A stretch of 64,000 nt of DNA. Source: Streptomyces sp. NRRL B-1347 (GTDB lineage Bacteria > Actinomycetota > Actinomycetes > Streptomycetales > Streptomycetaceae). Within the stretch, counting starts at the first letter, position 1; every line of letters starts with the position of its first letter. A model generated the notes under the pieces. The model searched no databases. It was not told the DNA's origin and worked only from the letters and a program-made list of their open reading frames with translations. Where the stretch lies: positions 62,001 through 126,000 of the forward strand of contig NZ_JOJM01000006.1 in assembly GCF_000720325.1 (NCBI RefSeq). The letters are read 5' to 3'. Shown piece after piece: positions 50,870-58,815 of this stretch. Position numbers and translations under genes: made by a program.

Positions 50870-52306
50870 TTGGCGCTCTTGGACTACATCACGCTGGGCG
50901 GCGTCGAGATCGCGAACGCGGCCCGGCTCGCGGCCTACCTGGACGCGGAGTCGGTTGGCTCGCCGCTGAGCAGCTTCACGCCCTGCTCCTGCCCCACGAT
51001 CACGGCGGAGTCCCTGGGCGACCTGCCGTACACCACGCCCGCCGAGGACGAGGCGCCCTGGTACGACCCCGACCTGCCCGTGAGCGAGGACTTCGCGGGC
51101 CTGCTGGTCCTGTCCATCGAGGGCCTCGACGAGTACCCGGTGCGGCGGGCGGTGACGAACGCGGTCACGGGCGGCGGCGTCCTGGGCCCGGCACGTGTTC
51201 TGCCGCGCACCATGGTCGTGACCGGCATCCTCCTGGGCCGGACCTGCTGCGGCGTCGAGTACGGCCTGCACTGGCTCTCCGAAGCCCTCCAGGGCTGCGC
51301 GGGCAACGAGTGTGACGGCGACTGCATGGAACTCCTCTCGTGCTGCCCGGACGAGGAGCTCAGCGAGGAGTGTCTGAACGAGGCGCACCGGCGCACGCTG
51401 CGTCGTGTCGCGCTCGTCGACGGGCCGCGTGTCGTCTCCCGCGCGGGCGACGGCTGTTCGGCGGGGGAGTGCGCGGCGAGCGGTGCCGATGTCGTCACCG
51501 TCGAGTTCACCCTCGTCGCGGCCACGCCGTGGCTGTGGACGGACCCGGTGCCGTTGATCGAGGTCGCGCCGCCGCTCGATGACAGCACCGAGTGCGTGAC
51601 CTGGTGCCTGGACGGCGGCACCGAAGACCCCACCCTGTGCCTCGAGCTCACCGAGACCTGCCCGCCCGGCTCGTTCGGGGTGGAGGAGACCACGGAGGCC
51701 TGCGACCTGGCGTGGCCGGTGAACGAGGACGACGGGCCCTGTGACGGCACCTGTCGCCTCGCCGCGTGCGCGGACCCCACGGCGCTGTGCCCGGACCCGC
51801 TCTGCAAGACGCCGACGCCACCGACAGTGGAGGCGCCTCAGGAGACGTGCTTCTGCCTGCCGCTGGCCGTGGAGCGCCGGTGCTGTGACGTCGACCTGTC
51901 CGCCTGCCCGGCCTGGGCCGTCGACGTGCCGATCATCATCGTCCGCGCGGGCAGCAAGGACCTGCGCAACCTCACGATCACCTTCTTCGAGCGCTCGCCG
52001 AACCACGAGGACATGACGTGTGAGGAGATCGCCGACGCGGAGCGCTGCAACACGGTGGCGGTCTTCCACATCGCGTACGTGCCCGCGGGCGGGGCGCTCA
52101 CCCTGGACGGCCAGACGGGCCGCCCGATCGTCGAGTGCGGCGGCGTCTGCGAGTCGAGCCCCGACGTGTACGGCCTCGACGGAGGCCCGCTCAAGTTCCC
52201 GACGCTGACCTGCGCCAGCTACGTGATCTGCATGGAGTCCGACCTCCTGCACCCCCCGTCCGGCGACGCGGTGGTCACGGTCAGCGTCACGGGCCGCGGC
52301 TTCTGA
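50870..52306 (+). CDS. Distal tail / minor tail protein, very Cys-rich
   Basis: 478 residues from a TTG with GGGAGG upstream; a longer frame would read through the leader element and is rejected. The N-terminal region (LDYITLGGVEIANAARLAAY) and the insertion-rich body fit actinophage distal tail proteins, which carry two domains. Around 35 cysteines occur, many as CC or CxC (SCCPDEELSEEC, ECDGDCME), implying metal sites or disulfides in the virion. Position right after the tape measure supports the role. Confidence 0.6.
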   Translation: MALLDYITLGGVEIANAARLAAYLDAESVGSPLSSFTPCSCPTITAESLGDLPYTTPAEDEAPWYDPDLPVSEDFAGLLVLSIEGLDEYPVRRAVTNAVTGGGVLGPARVLPRTMVVTGILLGRTCCGVEYGLHWLSEALQGCAGNECDGDCMELLSCCPDEELSEECLNEAHRRTLRRVALVDGPRVVSRAGDGCSAGECAASGADVVTVEFTLVAATPWLWTDPVPLIEVAPPLDDSTECVTWCLDGGTEDPTLCLELTETCPPGSFGVEETTEACDLAWPVNEDDGPCDGTCRLAACADPTALCPDPLCKTPTPPTVEAPQETCFCLPLAVERRCCDVDLSACPAWAVDVPIIIVRAGSKDLRNLTITFFERSPNHEDMTCEEIADAERCNTVAVFHIAYVPAGGALTLDGQTGRPIVECGGVCESSPDVYGLDGGPLKFPTLTCASYVICMESDLLHPPSGDAVVTVSVTGRGF

Positions 52307-52320
52307 CCTGCACTCCCGGC

Positions 52321-52356
52321 TACCCTGGCCGGTGCGCCGCTGGTTGTGGGCCGGGC
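52321..52356 (+). promoter_or_regulatory. Late promoter with leader element, copy F
   Basis: TACCCT (52321-52326), nine bases, element at 52336-52356. GGCCGA/TCGGCC pairs across the leader and ends at the GTG at 52385. Confidence 0.7.
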
Positions 52357-52384
52357 CGACACCTCCCTGAGAGGCGGTTCGGCC

Positions 52385-53431
52385 GTGGCTGTAGCCGGAT
52401 GCGGGACACACTCCTGCCGGATCGTGGACCGTGACGGCGCCACGGTCAGCAACGCCGACGTCCTCACGTCGGTGGAGTGGAGCCGCGTCCTGGACGACAC
52501 CTCGGCGGCGAGCGTGGTCGTGTCCCCGGAGGGCGACTGCTGCGAGCGCCTCGGCCTGGTCCGCGCCTGGCGCCACAGCCTGCTGATCTACCGCGACGAC
52601 AGCGCGCCGGTGTGGAGCGGGCCCGTCGTCGACGTCCGATGGCATCTGGGGCGCGTGGAGATCTCGGCGCTGGACGTGTCGGCGTGGCTGGCCCGGCGCG
52701 TGCCGCACGAGACGATCGCGTTCACCAACACCGACCTGGCCGAGATCGCCGACTGGCTGATCACGGACGCGTTCGCCCCCGACGACCCCGGGCACAGCAT
52801 CGTGACCGTGGCGCCCACGCGCGTACGCGGCGCCCGCAACTACACCAAGAACGTGGGCCAGGCCCTCGACCACCTCACCGACCTCGCCGACACCGGCCTC
52901 GACTGGACCGTCCTCGGCCGGACCTTCCTTCTCCTCCCCGAGACCCACCGGGAGAGCGTGGGCAGGCTCAGCGACGTCGACTTCCCCGAGGGCCTGGTCG
53001 TCGCCGAGGACGGCACCGCGCTCACGACCCGCTGGATTGTGGCCGGTGACGAGGAGGGCGAGGTCCTCGGCGAAGCGGGCGGCGTGCACCCCTACTACGG
53101 GCTGCTGGAGCGCTACTTCGAGCAGACCTCCATCCCGGACGACGCGTCGGCCACCGCGGCCGCCGAGGCCAAGCTCCGCGCGAGTCAGCCGGTGCCGGTC
53201 TTCATCGACTCCCAGCAGGTGACGATCAGCCCCCAGGCGGCGGTCGACGTCGCCCACCTGGTGCCCGGCTGGTGCCTGGACGTCACCAGCGCCGAGACCT
53301 GCCGCACCGTGTCGCAGCGGCTGAAGATCACGGGGGTGACCGTGACCGAGGAGGGCGGCAGCGGCGACGACCCGGGCAGCGAGAGCGTCCAGGTCCAGGT
53401 AGCGGCCACGGGAACGGAGGCGAGCAGCTGA
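52385..53431 (+). CDS. Tail-tip protein (Gp37/Tal-like)
   Basis: 348 residues. Patterns such as DDTSAASVVVSPEGDCCERL, then RAWRHSLLIYRDDSAPVWSG, WLARRVPHETIAF and LTDLADTGLDWTVLGRTFLL match the siphovirus ReqiPepy6 Gp37-like and Tal-type tail-associated proteins that form the tip base. The GTG has GAGAGG upstream. It overlaps the following ATG by one base. Confidence 0.65.
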   Translation: MAVAGCGTHSCRIVDRDGATVSNADVLTSVEWSRVLDDTSAASVVVSPEGDCCERLGLVRAWRHSLLIYRDDSAPVWSGPVVDVRWHLGRVEISALDVSAWLARRVPHETIAFTNTDLAEIADWLITDAFAPDDPGHSIVTVAPTRVRGARNYTKNVGQALDHLTDLADTGLDWTVLGRTFLLLPETHRESVGRLSDVDFPEGLVVAEDGTALTTRWIVAGDEEGEVLGEAGGVHPYYGLLERYFEQTSIPDDASATAAAEAKLRASQPVPVFIDSQQVTISPQAAVDVAHLVPGWCLDVTSAETCRTVSQRLKITGVTVTEEGGSGDDPGSESVQVQVAATGTEASS

Positions 53432-53883
53432 TGGCGCTGCGAGGAAGCCCCGCCCGGCGGCTCCAGGGCAACGCGCTCGGCAGCATCCTGCGGGACCTGG
53501 ACCGCAAGACGAGGTCGACGACCAGACGGCGAGGCAAGGCCGCCCCCGCAGCGCCCCAGAATGCGCCTCAGGAGGGCGCGCAGGGGCGCACCGGCCCCCG
53601 AGGGCCCCGGGGCCCTCAAGGGGCGCCAGGAGTGGCGGGAGTGGCCGCCATGGTGGCGGTGACCGGTGAGGACGGCCGGGCCCGGGCCGACTTCCCCACG
53701 GCCTTCGAGCAGCCGCCGGTGGTGACCGCGATGGCCGCGGGTACCGAGCTGCTGCTTGCGGTCCTCGAGGAGGTCGGGCCCGGGCACGCGCTCGTGCGCG
53801 TGTGGATGCCGCACGGCATGCCGGCCCCGGCGGGGACCGCGGTTCACCTGCTGGCCGCGGCCTCCTCGATCCCGTCCTCGTAG
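53431..53883 (+). CDS. Short tail protein with collagen-like repeat
   Basis: 150 residues. After a basic N-terminus, residues 48-70 are Gly-X-Y triplets (GAQGRTGPRGPRGPQGAPGV) that form a collagen triple helix, then a beta-rich head (MVAVTGEDGRARADFPTAFE) suitable for trimer binding. Typical for a short fibre. Its 3' end overlaps a reverse gene by 40 bp. Confidence 0.65.
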   Translation: MALRGSPARRLQGNALGSILRDLDRKTRSTTRRRGKAAPAAPQNAPQEGAQGRTGPRGPRGPQGAPGVAGVAAMVAVTGEDGRARADFPTAFEQPPVVTAMAAGTELLLAVLEEVGPGHALVRVWMPHGMPAPAGTAVHLLAAASSIPSS

Positions 53884-54095
53884 AAGGGGTTGAAGACGTA
53901 GCCCGAGATGTCGCGGTACAGGTCGCTCTGGATGCGGGCTCCGCCGGTCATGACCTGCTCGGCGTCAGCGGGACTCCGCGAGCCAAGGAGCAGTCCCAGG
54001 TACAGGAGTTCGTGCTGCGTCAGCTCGGCGGTGACCGTGGCCGGACGGCCCGGCTCCTCGAAGGTGATCGCCTTGATCTCCACGGGGGCTCCCAT
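53844..54095 (-). CDS. Reverse-strand protein, 83 aa
   Basis: MGAPVEIKAITFEEPGRPAT, then VTAELTQHELLYLGLLLGSR. The composition is that of a real folded protein, with helices and an acidic C-terminus. It is transcribed against the tail genes from a promoter whose -10 is the same palindrome as the forward leader promoter G. Function unknown. Confidence 0.55.
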   Translation of the reverse strand: MGAPVEIKAITFEEPGRPATVTAELTQHELLYLGLLLGSRSPADAEQVMTGGARIQSDLYRDISGYVFNPFYEDGIEEAAASR

Positions 54096-54117
54096 CAGGT
54101 AGAGGCAGGGGCAGCGC

Positions 54118-54156
54118 ACAGTACTGTTTCTGGAAGCCGCTGGTTGTGGGCCGGGC
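54118..54156. promoter_or_regulatory. Late promoter with leader element, copy G, sharing a palindromic -10
   Basis: ACAGTACTGT (54118-54127) contains TACTGT on both strands. Forward: eight bases then the element at 54136-54156 for the gene at 54186. Reverse: 21-22 bases to the ATG at 54095. One polymerase cannot serve both at once, so the two directions are probably mutually exclusive. Confidence 0.6.
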
Positions 54157-54185
54157 TGCCGCTGCCTCATGAAGGGTGAGCCAGG

Positions 54186-54905
54186 GTGGCCGATGTCTGT
54201 GTGTGCAGTGACTACTTCACGGTCGACAATGACGGCCGACTCTGCCTTGTGCCGGGCACGATGGGCCTCCGCGAGATCCTGGAGTTCAAGGAGGCGGGCA
54301 CCTTCGCCTTCGAGAAGGCCGACTATCCGTGGCTCGCGCGGGTCTTCGTCCGTGTGCAGGGCGCAGGGGGCGGCTCGGCGGGTGCGAACGCCGCGGCCAA
54401 CGAAACGATCGTGCGTCCCGGTGGCGCGGGGGGCGGCTACTCGGAGCGGCTGATCCTGGCCTCGACGCTCGGGGCGTCGGAGTCCGTCGTCGTGGGCGCG
54501 GGCGGGGCGGGCGGGACGGGCAACAACGCGGGCAGCGCCGGGGGCTCGTCGTCCTTCGGCGGTCTGGTGACGGCGAACGGGGGTGCGGGCGGGACAGCAG
54601 CGCAGTCCTCGGGCACGGTCGCGGACGCTGTGCAGGGCCCTGCGGGTCCGCTCGCCGGTACAGGTGACTGGGCGATGGGCGGCGGCGCCGGGGGCGGCGG
54701 CGTACGCCTGAGCTCGTCCAACGGCCTGTCAGGGATCGGCGGACAGAGCCACCTTGGGCACGGCGGTGTCGCGCGCTCCCAGGAGGGGGCGGGGACGTCC
54801 TCGCGCGGCTACGGGGGCGGCGCGGGCGGCGCCCTGTCCTATGGCGGGTCGTACGACGGCGGCGACGGCGGGAACGGCATCGTGATCGTGGAGCTCCACG
54901 GCTGA
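54186..54905 (+). CDS. Glycine-rich receptor-tip protein
   Basis: 239 residues. After MADVCVCSDYFTVDNDGRLC, residues from about 55 form a Gly-rich domain (VRVQGAGGGSAGANAAANET, GGAGGGYSERL, VVGAGGAGGTGNNAGSAGGS) ending DGGNGIVIVELHG, the standard form of glycine-rich fibre tips that fold as polyglycine helices. Likely receptor binding, so it should vary between relatives. Confidence 0.7.
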   Translation: MADVCVCSDYFTVDNDGRLCLVPGTMGLREILEFKEAGTFAFEKADYPWLARVFVRVQGAGGGSAGANAAANETIVRPGGAGGGYSERLILASTLGASESVVVGAGGAGGTGNNAGSAGGSSSFGGLVTANGGAGGTAAQSSGTVADAVQGPAGPLAGTGDWAMGGGAGGGGVRLSSSNGLSGIGGQSHLGHGGVARSQEGAGTSSRGYGGGAGGALSYGGSYDGGDGGNGIVIVELHG

Positions 54906-54914
54906 CCCCCGCAG

Positions 54915-55060
54915 CTGCGTCCGGACACGCTGTCCGCGCCCGTGTCCGGACGCTGTCCAGCCTGGCCACAGGGCTACCCTCGGCGCCATCCGGACGCGGG
55001 CGCGGCGTCGTCCGGACGGCATCGGCTGGCTGTCCGGACGGCGGGCGGCGGGGGTGTCCG
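54915..55060 (+). repeat. Cluster of GTCCGGAC-type sites
   Basis: The untranslated stretch between the glycine-rich gene and promoter H holds five TCCGGAC copies, four as full GTCCGGAC, plus truncated forms. There is no gene here. Similar clusters lie at 6446-6486 and 7466-7529 and inside the gene at 28870-28996. They could be binding sites or recombination hot spots. Confidence 0.55.
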
Positions 55061-55063
55061 GCG

Positions 55064-55099
55064 TAGACTCGGGGCGCTGCCGCTGGTTCTGGGCCGGGC
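55064..55099 (+). promoter_or_regulatory. Late promoter with leader element, copy H
   Basis: TAGACT (55064-55069), nine bases, element at 55079-55099. GGCG...CGCC pairs across the leader before the GTG at 55126. Confidence 0.68.
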
Positions 55100-55125
55100 G
55101 ATCCACCCATCAAGGGGAGGACGCC

Positions 55126-56106
55126 GTGGCCAGGTGCGGATGCGGCGGGGGCAGTTGCAACTGCTCCATCGAGGCCGGAGAGAACGTCACCGTCGATGGC
55201 AGCGGAACCATCGCGAACCCGTATGTGATCTCCGCCGGGGACCCCGACTGTTCCGTGGTCCGCCCCTGTATCTCCGCCGGGGACGGCGCCTCGTACAACT
55301 CCGGCACCGGTGTCGTGACTGCCCGCCTGTCCGGGGACGCCGGGAACCTGATGGAGTTCGGCGCCGACGGCGGACTGTACGTCGAAACCGACTGCCCTAC
55401 CGTCCGGCAGTGCTTCAGCGCGGGCGACGGCGCCGAATACGACGCGTCCACAGGCGTGTTCTCGGCGCGACTGTCGACGGACGCTGGGAACAACATCATC
55501 TTCGGCGGAGACAGCGGCCTCTACGTGCCAACCGGGGCAGCGACGGTGAGCGTGGACTGCGGCCTCACCGGCAACGGCTCGGCGGGCAACCCGCTCACGG
55601 CCGCCGTCGGCACCTGGCCCTACCCCTGCAACCTGGACGCCGAGGCCGGACAGGTCTACTGCGACAGCACCGGGGTACTGCGCGGCGAGCCCCGGCCGGT
55701 CGCCGCATTCCAGCAGAACCAGCAGATCCTCAACCCCGCCAACCTGGCGGTCCCCGCAGCGCAGGACACCGAGGTTGCGACCCACACCCTGAACATCCTG
55801 AACCCCGACTCCTGCCGCGACGCCTTCGTGATGCTCGAGGCGGAGGTGGACGCGGACTTCGACCTTCCCTCAGGCAACAGCAGTGCCGCCCTTGGCATCA
55901 CGACGGACGAGATGTCGTTCGTCTTCAACAAGGGCGCCACGGCAGCCCTCGACGTCCATATCCAGGGCACCAAGGTGATCAACCAGACCATTCCAGCAGG
56001 CGGCAACCTCAACTTCGTCCTCTCCATCACCATGGGCCGCGGCAGCGGTGGCGCTACCTACAACCGCATCCAGTCCTTCCTCCGCGCGTTCGTCTTCGTC
56101 CTGTAA
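55126..56106 (+). CDS. Tail fibre with repeated modules
   Basis: 326 residues beginning MARCGCGGGSCNCSIEAGEN. Two copies of a 50-residue module (C.SAGDGA.Y...TGV..ARLS.DAGN...FG.D.GLYV) occupy residues about 48-140, followed by a beta-rich C-terminal domain (MLEAEVDADFDLPSGNSSAA to FLRAFVFVL). This is the usual build of fibres in Streptomyces siphoviruses. Confidence 0.68.
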   Translation: MARCGCGGGSCNCSIEAGENVTVDGSGTIANPYVISAGDPDCSVVRPCISAGDGASYNSGTGVVTARLSGDAGNLMEFGADGGLYVETDCPTVRQCFSAGDGAEYDASTGVFSARLSTDAGNNIIFGGDSGLYVPTGAATVSVDCGLTGNGSAGNPLTAAVGTWPYPCNLDAEAGQVYCDSTGVLRGEPRPVAAFQQNQQILNPANLAVPAAQDTEVATHTLNILNPDSCRDAFVMLEAEVDADFDLPSGNSSAALGITTDEMSFVFNKGATAALDVHIQGTKVINQTIPAGGNLNFVLSITMGRGSGGATYNRIQSFLRAFVFVL

Positions 56107-56117
56107 GGGGCCCGATC

Positions 56118-56414
56118 GTGGAATCAGCAACGGTGTACTACCGGCGCGCCGACGGCGTACTGGTTGAACAGACCGCCTCAGACGGCGCCCTGCCTGAACT
56201 CCCCGAGGGCGCGGCCCGGCTGACGGCTAAGGAGTACAAGGGGGCGCTGAAGGAGGTGGAGGCTGCGCGCAGGGAGCACGCCGCCGCGCTCACTGCCCAG
56301 GACGAGGAGCGGGCCCGCGGCGACTACGAGGCGCTGCGGGCCGCCGGCATTCCGGAGGGCACCGCGCGGCGCCTGACCGGCTACGCAGGGGCGGACGGAG
56401 AGGGCGATGGCTGA
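56118..56414 (+). CDS. Small helical protein of the fibre cluster
   Basis: 98 residues from a GTG with AAGGGG upstream. A short beta hairpin (VYYRRADGVLVEQTA) is followed by a long charged helix (YKGALKEVEAARREHAAALT). It may be a fibre chaperone or base; unknown family. Confidence 0.5.
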   Translation: MESATVYYRRADGVLVEQTASDGALPELPEGAARLTAKEYKGALKEVEAARREHAAALTAQDEERARGDYEALRAAGIPEGTARRLTGYAGADGEGDG

Positions 56415-56429
56415 TCGGCCCGGGGGACG

Positions 56430-56466
56430 TACACTCACTCGCCACGCCGCTGGTTGTGGGCCGGGC
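56430..56466 (+). promoter_or_regulatory. Late promoter with leader element, copy I
   Basis: TACACT (56430-56435), ten bases, element at 56446-56466. The leader then has CCCCCAGGGGAGGGG before the ATG at 56500. Last copy in the window. Confidence 0.66.
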
Positions 56467-56499
56467 TGACGAACTTCCCCCAGGGGAGGGGCCTTGACC

Positions 56500-57009
56500 A
56501 TGTGCGGCTGCATCCATCCTGGTGTGCTGGTGTGCTCCCTCAAGCGGGACATCCCGCAGGAGATCGAGCCCGGCGGGTATCACATCGTCCGCTTCCCCTT
56601 CAGCGATGACGAGTCGTACGACGCGCACGCCATGCACCAGTCCATCCAGCCCGACGCCTTCGTGATCAATGACGACGGATGGGATGACGACGACCGGTCG
56701 GGCCTGATCTGGCCGACCCGGTCAGGGTGGGGCACCCTGCACGCCCTGATTCAGTGGGGGAGCCCGGCGGCCACGGCGACCGAGTACCGGGACCAGTTCG
56801 TACGTGACCCCCTGGGGCTGTTCGCTCCTCCCGACACCACGGCGACCGACCACCGGGCGCCGAGTCCGGGCGGGCAGTACTGGAGCAAGACGCACGGGAT
56901 CTTCGTGCATCCGGGCGTGCCCCTGGCGCTGCGCGTCGCGCACAACGCGCCGATCCCGCTGGCCCTCACGCTCGCCGAGTTCAAGCTCGCGATCCACCCG
57001 GCCGCCTGA
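56500..57009 (+). CDS. Tail-associated protein, 169 aa
   Basis: MCGCIHPGVLVCSLKRDIPQ opens a beta-rich protein with acidic WDDDDRSG and many aromatic residues, ending in IPLALTLAEFKLAIHPAA. It follows copy I of the leader element, so it is highly expressed. A TTG six bases upstream is an alternative start. Probably a virion protein; no family recognised. Confidence 0.5.
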   Translation: MCGCIHPGVLVCSLKRDIPQEIEPGGYHIVRFPFSDDESYDAHAMHQSIQPDAFVINDDGWDDDDRSGLIWPTRSGWGTLHALIQWGSPAATATEYRDQFVRDPLGLFAPPDTTATDHRAPSPGGQYWSKTHGIFVHPGVPLALRVAHNAPIPLALTLAEFKLAIHPAA

Positions 57010-57035
57010 CCGCTCTACCCGTCTGGAGGTACTCC

Positions 57036-57311
57036 ATGAGCTCGTGCGATTCCAAGGACCTGACCCCGCGTGTGGGCTTCACTGTCCACTACGTCAGCCA
57101 CGGGACGCCCGTGCGCGAGGACGGTACGCAGGCCTTCACGCCCGCGTGCCGGGCCGCGATCGTCACCGAGGTGGACGAGGACGACCCGTTCCACCTCGGC
57201 CTGTGCGTGCTGAACCCGACTGGCCAGTTCTTCCACCCGCTCGCTGCGGGCGGATGCCACTTCTCCGATGAGCCCCGGGAGGGCGGCACGTGGCACTGGA
57301 TTGACGACTAG
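57036..57311 (+). CDS. Small protein before the endolysin, 91 aa
   Basis: CTGGAGG precedes the ATG. The sequence (VGFTVHYVSHGTPVREDGTQ, then GLCVLNPTGQFFHPLAAGGC) is a small beta barrel-like protein with three or four cysteines and ends in GGTWHWIDD. Such small proteins between tail and lysin genes are common in Streptomyces phages. Function unknown. Confidence 0.55.
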   Translation: MSSCDSKDLTPRVGFTVHYVSHGTPVREDGTQAFTPACRAAIVTEVDEDDPFHLGLCVLNPTGQFFHPLAAGGCHFSDEPREGGTWHWIDD

Positions 57312-57314
57312 GCC

Positions 57315-58247
57315 ATGAGGTTCGTCGAGCGTGAGGAGTGGGGCGCCCCGGCGGCGTCCCCGGCCGCGTACCTGGCGAAGGCCCGCGGGGTGAAGGTCCA
57401 CTACCTGGGGACGGAGTACACGAGCCGGGCGCACCCGCTGTGCGATGACGTCGTGCGCTCCATCCGCGCCTCGCACCTGGCCAACGTGGCGGAGGGGTAC
57501 GTCGATATCGCGTACACCGCGCTGGTCTGCGAGCACGGCGCGGTGTTCGAGGGGCGCGGCACGCACAAGCGGCCCGGCGCGAACGGGAGCGCCGTCCTCA
57601 ACACCACGGACTACGCGGTCTGTGCGCTGCTGGGCAGTGAGGGCATGACGGTGCCCACGGACCCGATGCTCAACGGCCTGGTCGACGCCGTCGAGTGGCT
57701 GCGCCGCAGCGGCGACGCGGGGGACTGGGTGGGTGGCCACCGCGACGGCTACGCCACCGAGTGCCCGGGCGATGCGCTGTACGCGTGGATCGAGCGCGGG
57801 GCGGGGCGTCCGGAGGTGGCGCGGCCGCGGCCGGTGCCTCCGGGCGCGTACGCGGTGCGGCTGCACGACACCCTGGCGGCGGTCGCCCGGCGCCTCGACG
57901 TCGACTGGCGTGACCTGGCCGCCGTGAACGGGCTGCGTCCCCCGTACACGATCTATCCGGGGCAGATCCTGCACCTGCCCCGCACCCCTGACCGGGTGGC
58001 GGTGCCGTTTCCCGGGAGCGGTGCGTTCCTCCTCGGCCGGGCGCATCCGGCGGTCCTGACGCTGGACGAGGGTCTGATCGAGAAGGGCTTCACCCGGCAC
58101 CACGACGGCAACGGCTACCAGCGTGGCCCGGTGTTCTCCGAGTTCACGCGCCGCAACGTCGCGGACTTCCAGCGCTCGCACGCTGCGCTGCGCGGCAACC
58201 CGGACGGCATTCCGGGGCCGGTCACCTGGCAGCTCCTCCTCACCTGA
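57315..58247 (+). CDS. Endolysin: amidase, LysM and peptidoglycan-binding domains
   Basis: 310 residues. Residues 1-150 resemble PGRP/amidase_2 enzymes (VHYLGTEYTSRAHPLCDDVV, then DIAYTALVCEHGAVFEGRGT, then GGHRDGYATECPGDAL with zinc-type His and Cys). A LysM-like domain follows at about 180-220 (YAVRLHDTLAAVARRLDVDW, then TIYPGQILHLP), and a peptidoglycan-binding domain ends the chain (VADFQRSHAALRGNPDGIPG). It would cut the stem peptide from the glycan in the cell wall. There is no signal peptide, so release needs a holin; the next gene fits. Confidence 0.82.
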   Translation: MRFVEREEWGAPAASPAAYLAKARGVKVHYLGTEYTSRAHPLCDDVVRSIRASHLANVAEGYVDIAYTALVCEHGAVFEGRGTHKRPGANGSAVLNTTDYAVCALLGSEGMTVPTDPMLNGLVDAVEWLRRSGDAGDWVGGHRDGYATECPGDALYAWIERGAGRPEVARPRPVPPGAYAVRLHDTLAAVARRLDVDWRDLAAVNGLRPPYTIYPGQILHLPRTPDRVAVPFPGSGAFLLGRAHPAVLTLDEGLIEKGFTRHHDGNGYQRGPVFSEFTRRNVADFQRSHAALRGNPDGIPGPVTWQLLLT

Positions 58248-58257
58248 TGGGAGATCA

Positions 58258-58665
58258 ATGATCCCCGAGCCGACGGGCATTCACGGCCTGGACCAAGTGC
58301 TGATCTGGGGTGGGGCACTGTCGCTGCTCCTCGGACTGGGCGCGGGAGCGTGGCGGCTGGTGCGTGCCGGCATGCGGTTCGCTGGCCGCGTCGACCACCT
58401 CATCGACGACTGGTGCGGAGAGCCCGCCCGGCCCGGCGTCCCGGCCAGGCCCGGGGTGATGGAGCGCGTGGCGGGTATCGAGGCGCAGATGAGTGACCTC
58501 CACGGGAGGGTGCAGGGCATGGAGCACGAACTCCACCCCAACGACGGTGACTCCTTGCGTGATGCCGTCGACCTGGCGAACTGCCGCCTCGCGCGGCTGG
58601 CTCAGCTCTTCCCGGACGCCGATGGGAACTGCCCGCCTTCAGGGCCGCCGACCGGCGCGCCCTGA
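58258..58665 (+). CDS. Holin-like membrane protein
   Basis: 135 residues. One N-terminal membrane helix (LIWGGALSLLLGLGAGAWRL, about 15-34), an acidic loop, then a coiled coil (RVAGIEAQMSDLHGRVQGME) and a Pro-rich tail. It resembles the DUF2746-type single-helix proteins next to actinophage endolysins. Placed ten bases after the endolysin gene. It would control membrane opening at lysis. Confidence 0.65.
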   Translation: MIPEPTGIHGLDQVLIWGGALSLLLGLGAGAWRLVRAGMRFAGRVDHLIDDWCGEPARPGVPARPGVMERVAGIEAQMSDLHGRVQGMEHELHPNDGDSLRDAVDLANCRLARLAQLFPDADGNCPPSGPPTGAP

Positions 58666-58772
58666 GCGACGGTGCGGGCCAAGTGGCCTCGCGTGAGCCT
58701 TAGTTCCCAGGTCAGCGGCGGCGTGTCCGGTATCGTCTGCCGTGTCCATTGCTGGTGCATAACTCGGGGTCG

Positions 58773-58807
58773 CGTCCCGCTCTCCCTCATCCCCGGAGAG
58801 CGGGACG
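58773..58807. terminator. Bidirectional terminator after lysis genes
   Basis: CGTCCCGCTCTCC and its exact complement with a nine-base loop. It separates the lysis operon from the reverse gene ending at 58816. Confidence 0.75.
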
Positions 58808-58815
58808 CTCGCGTT

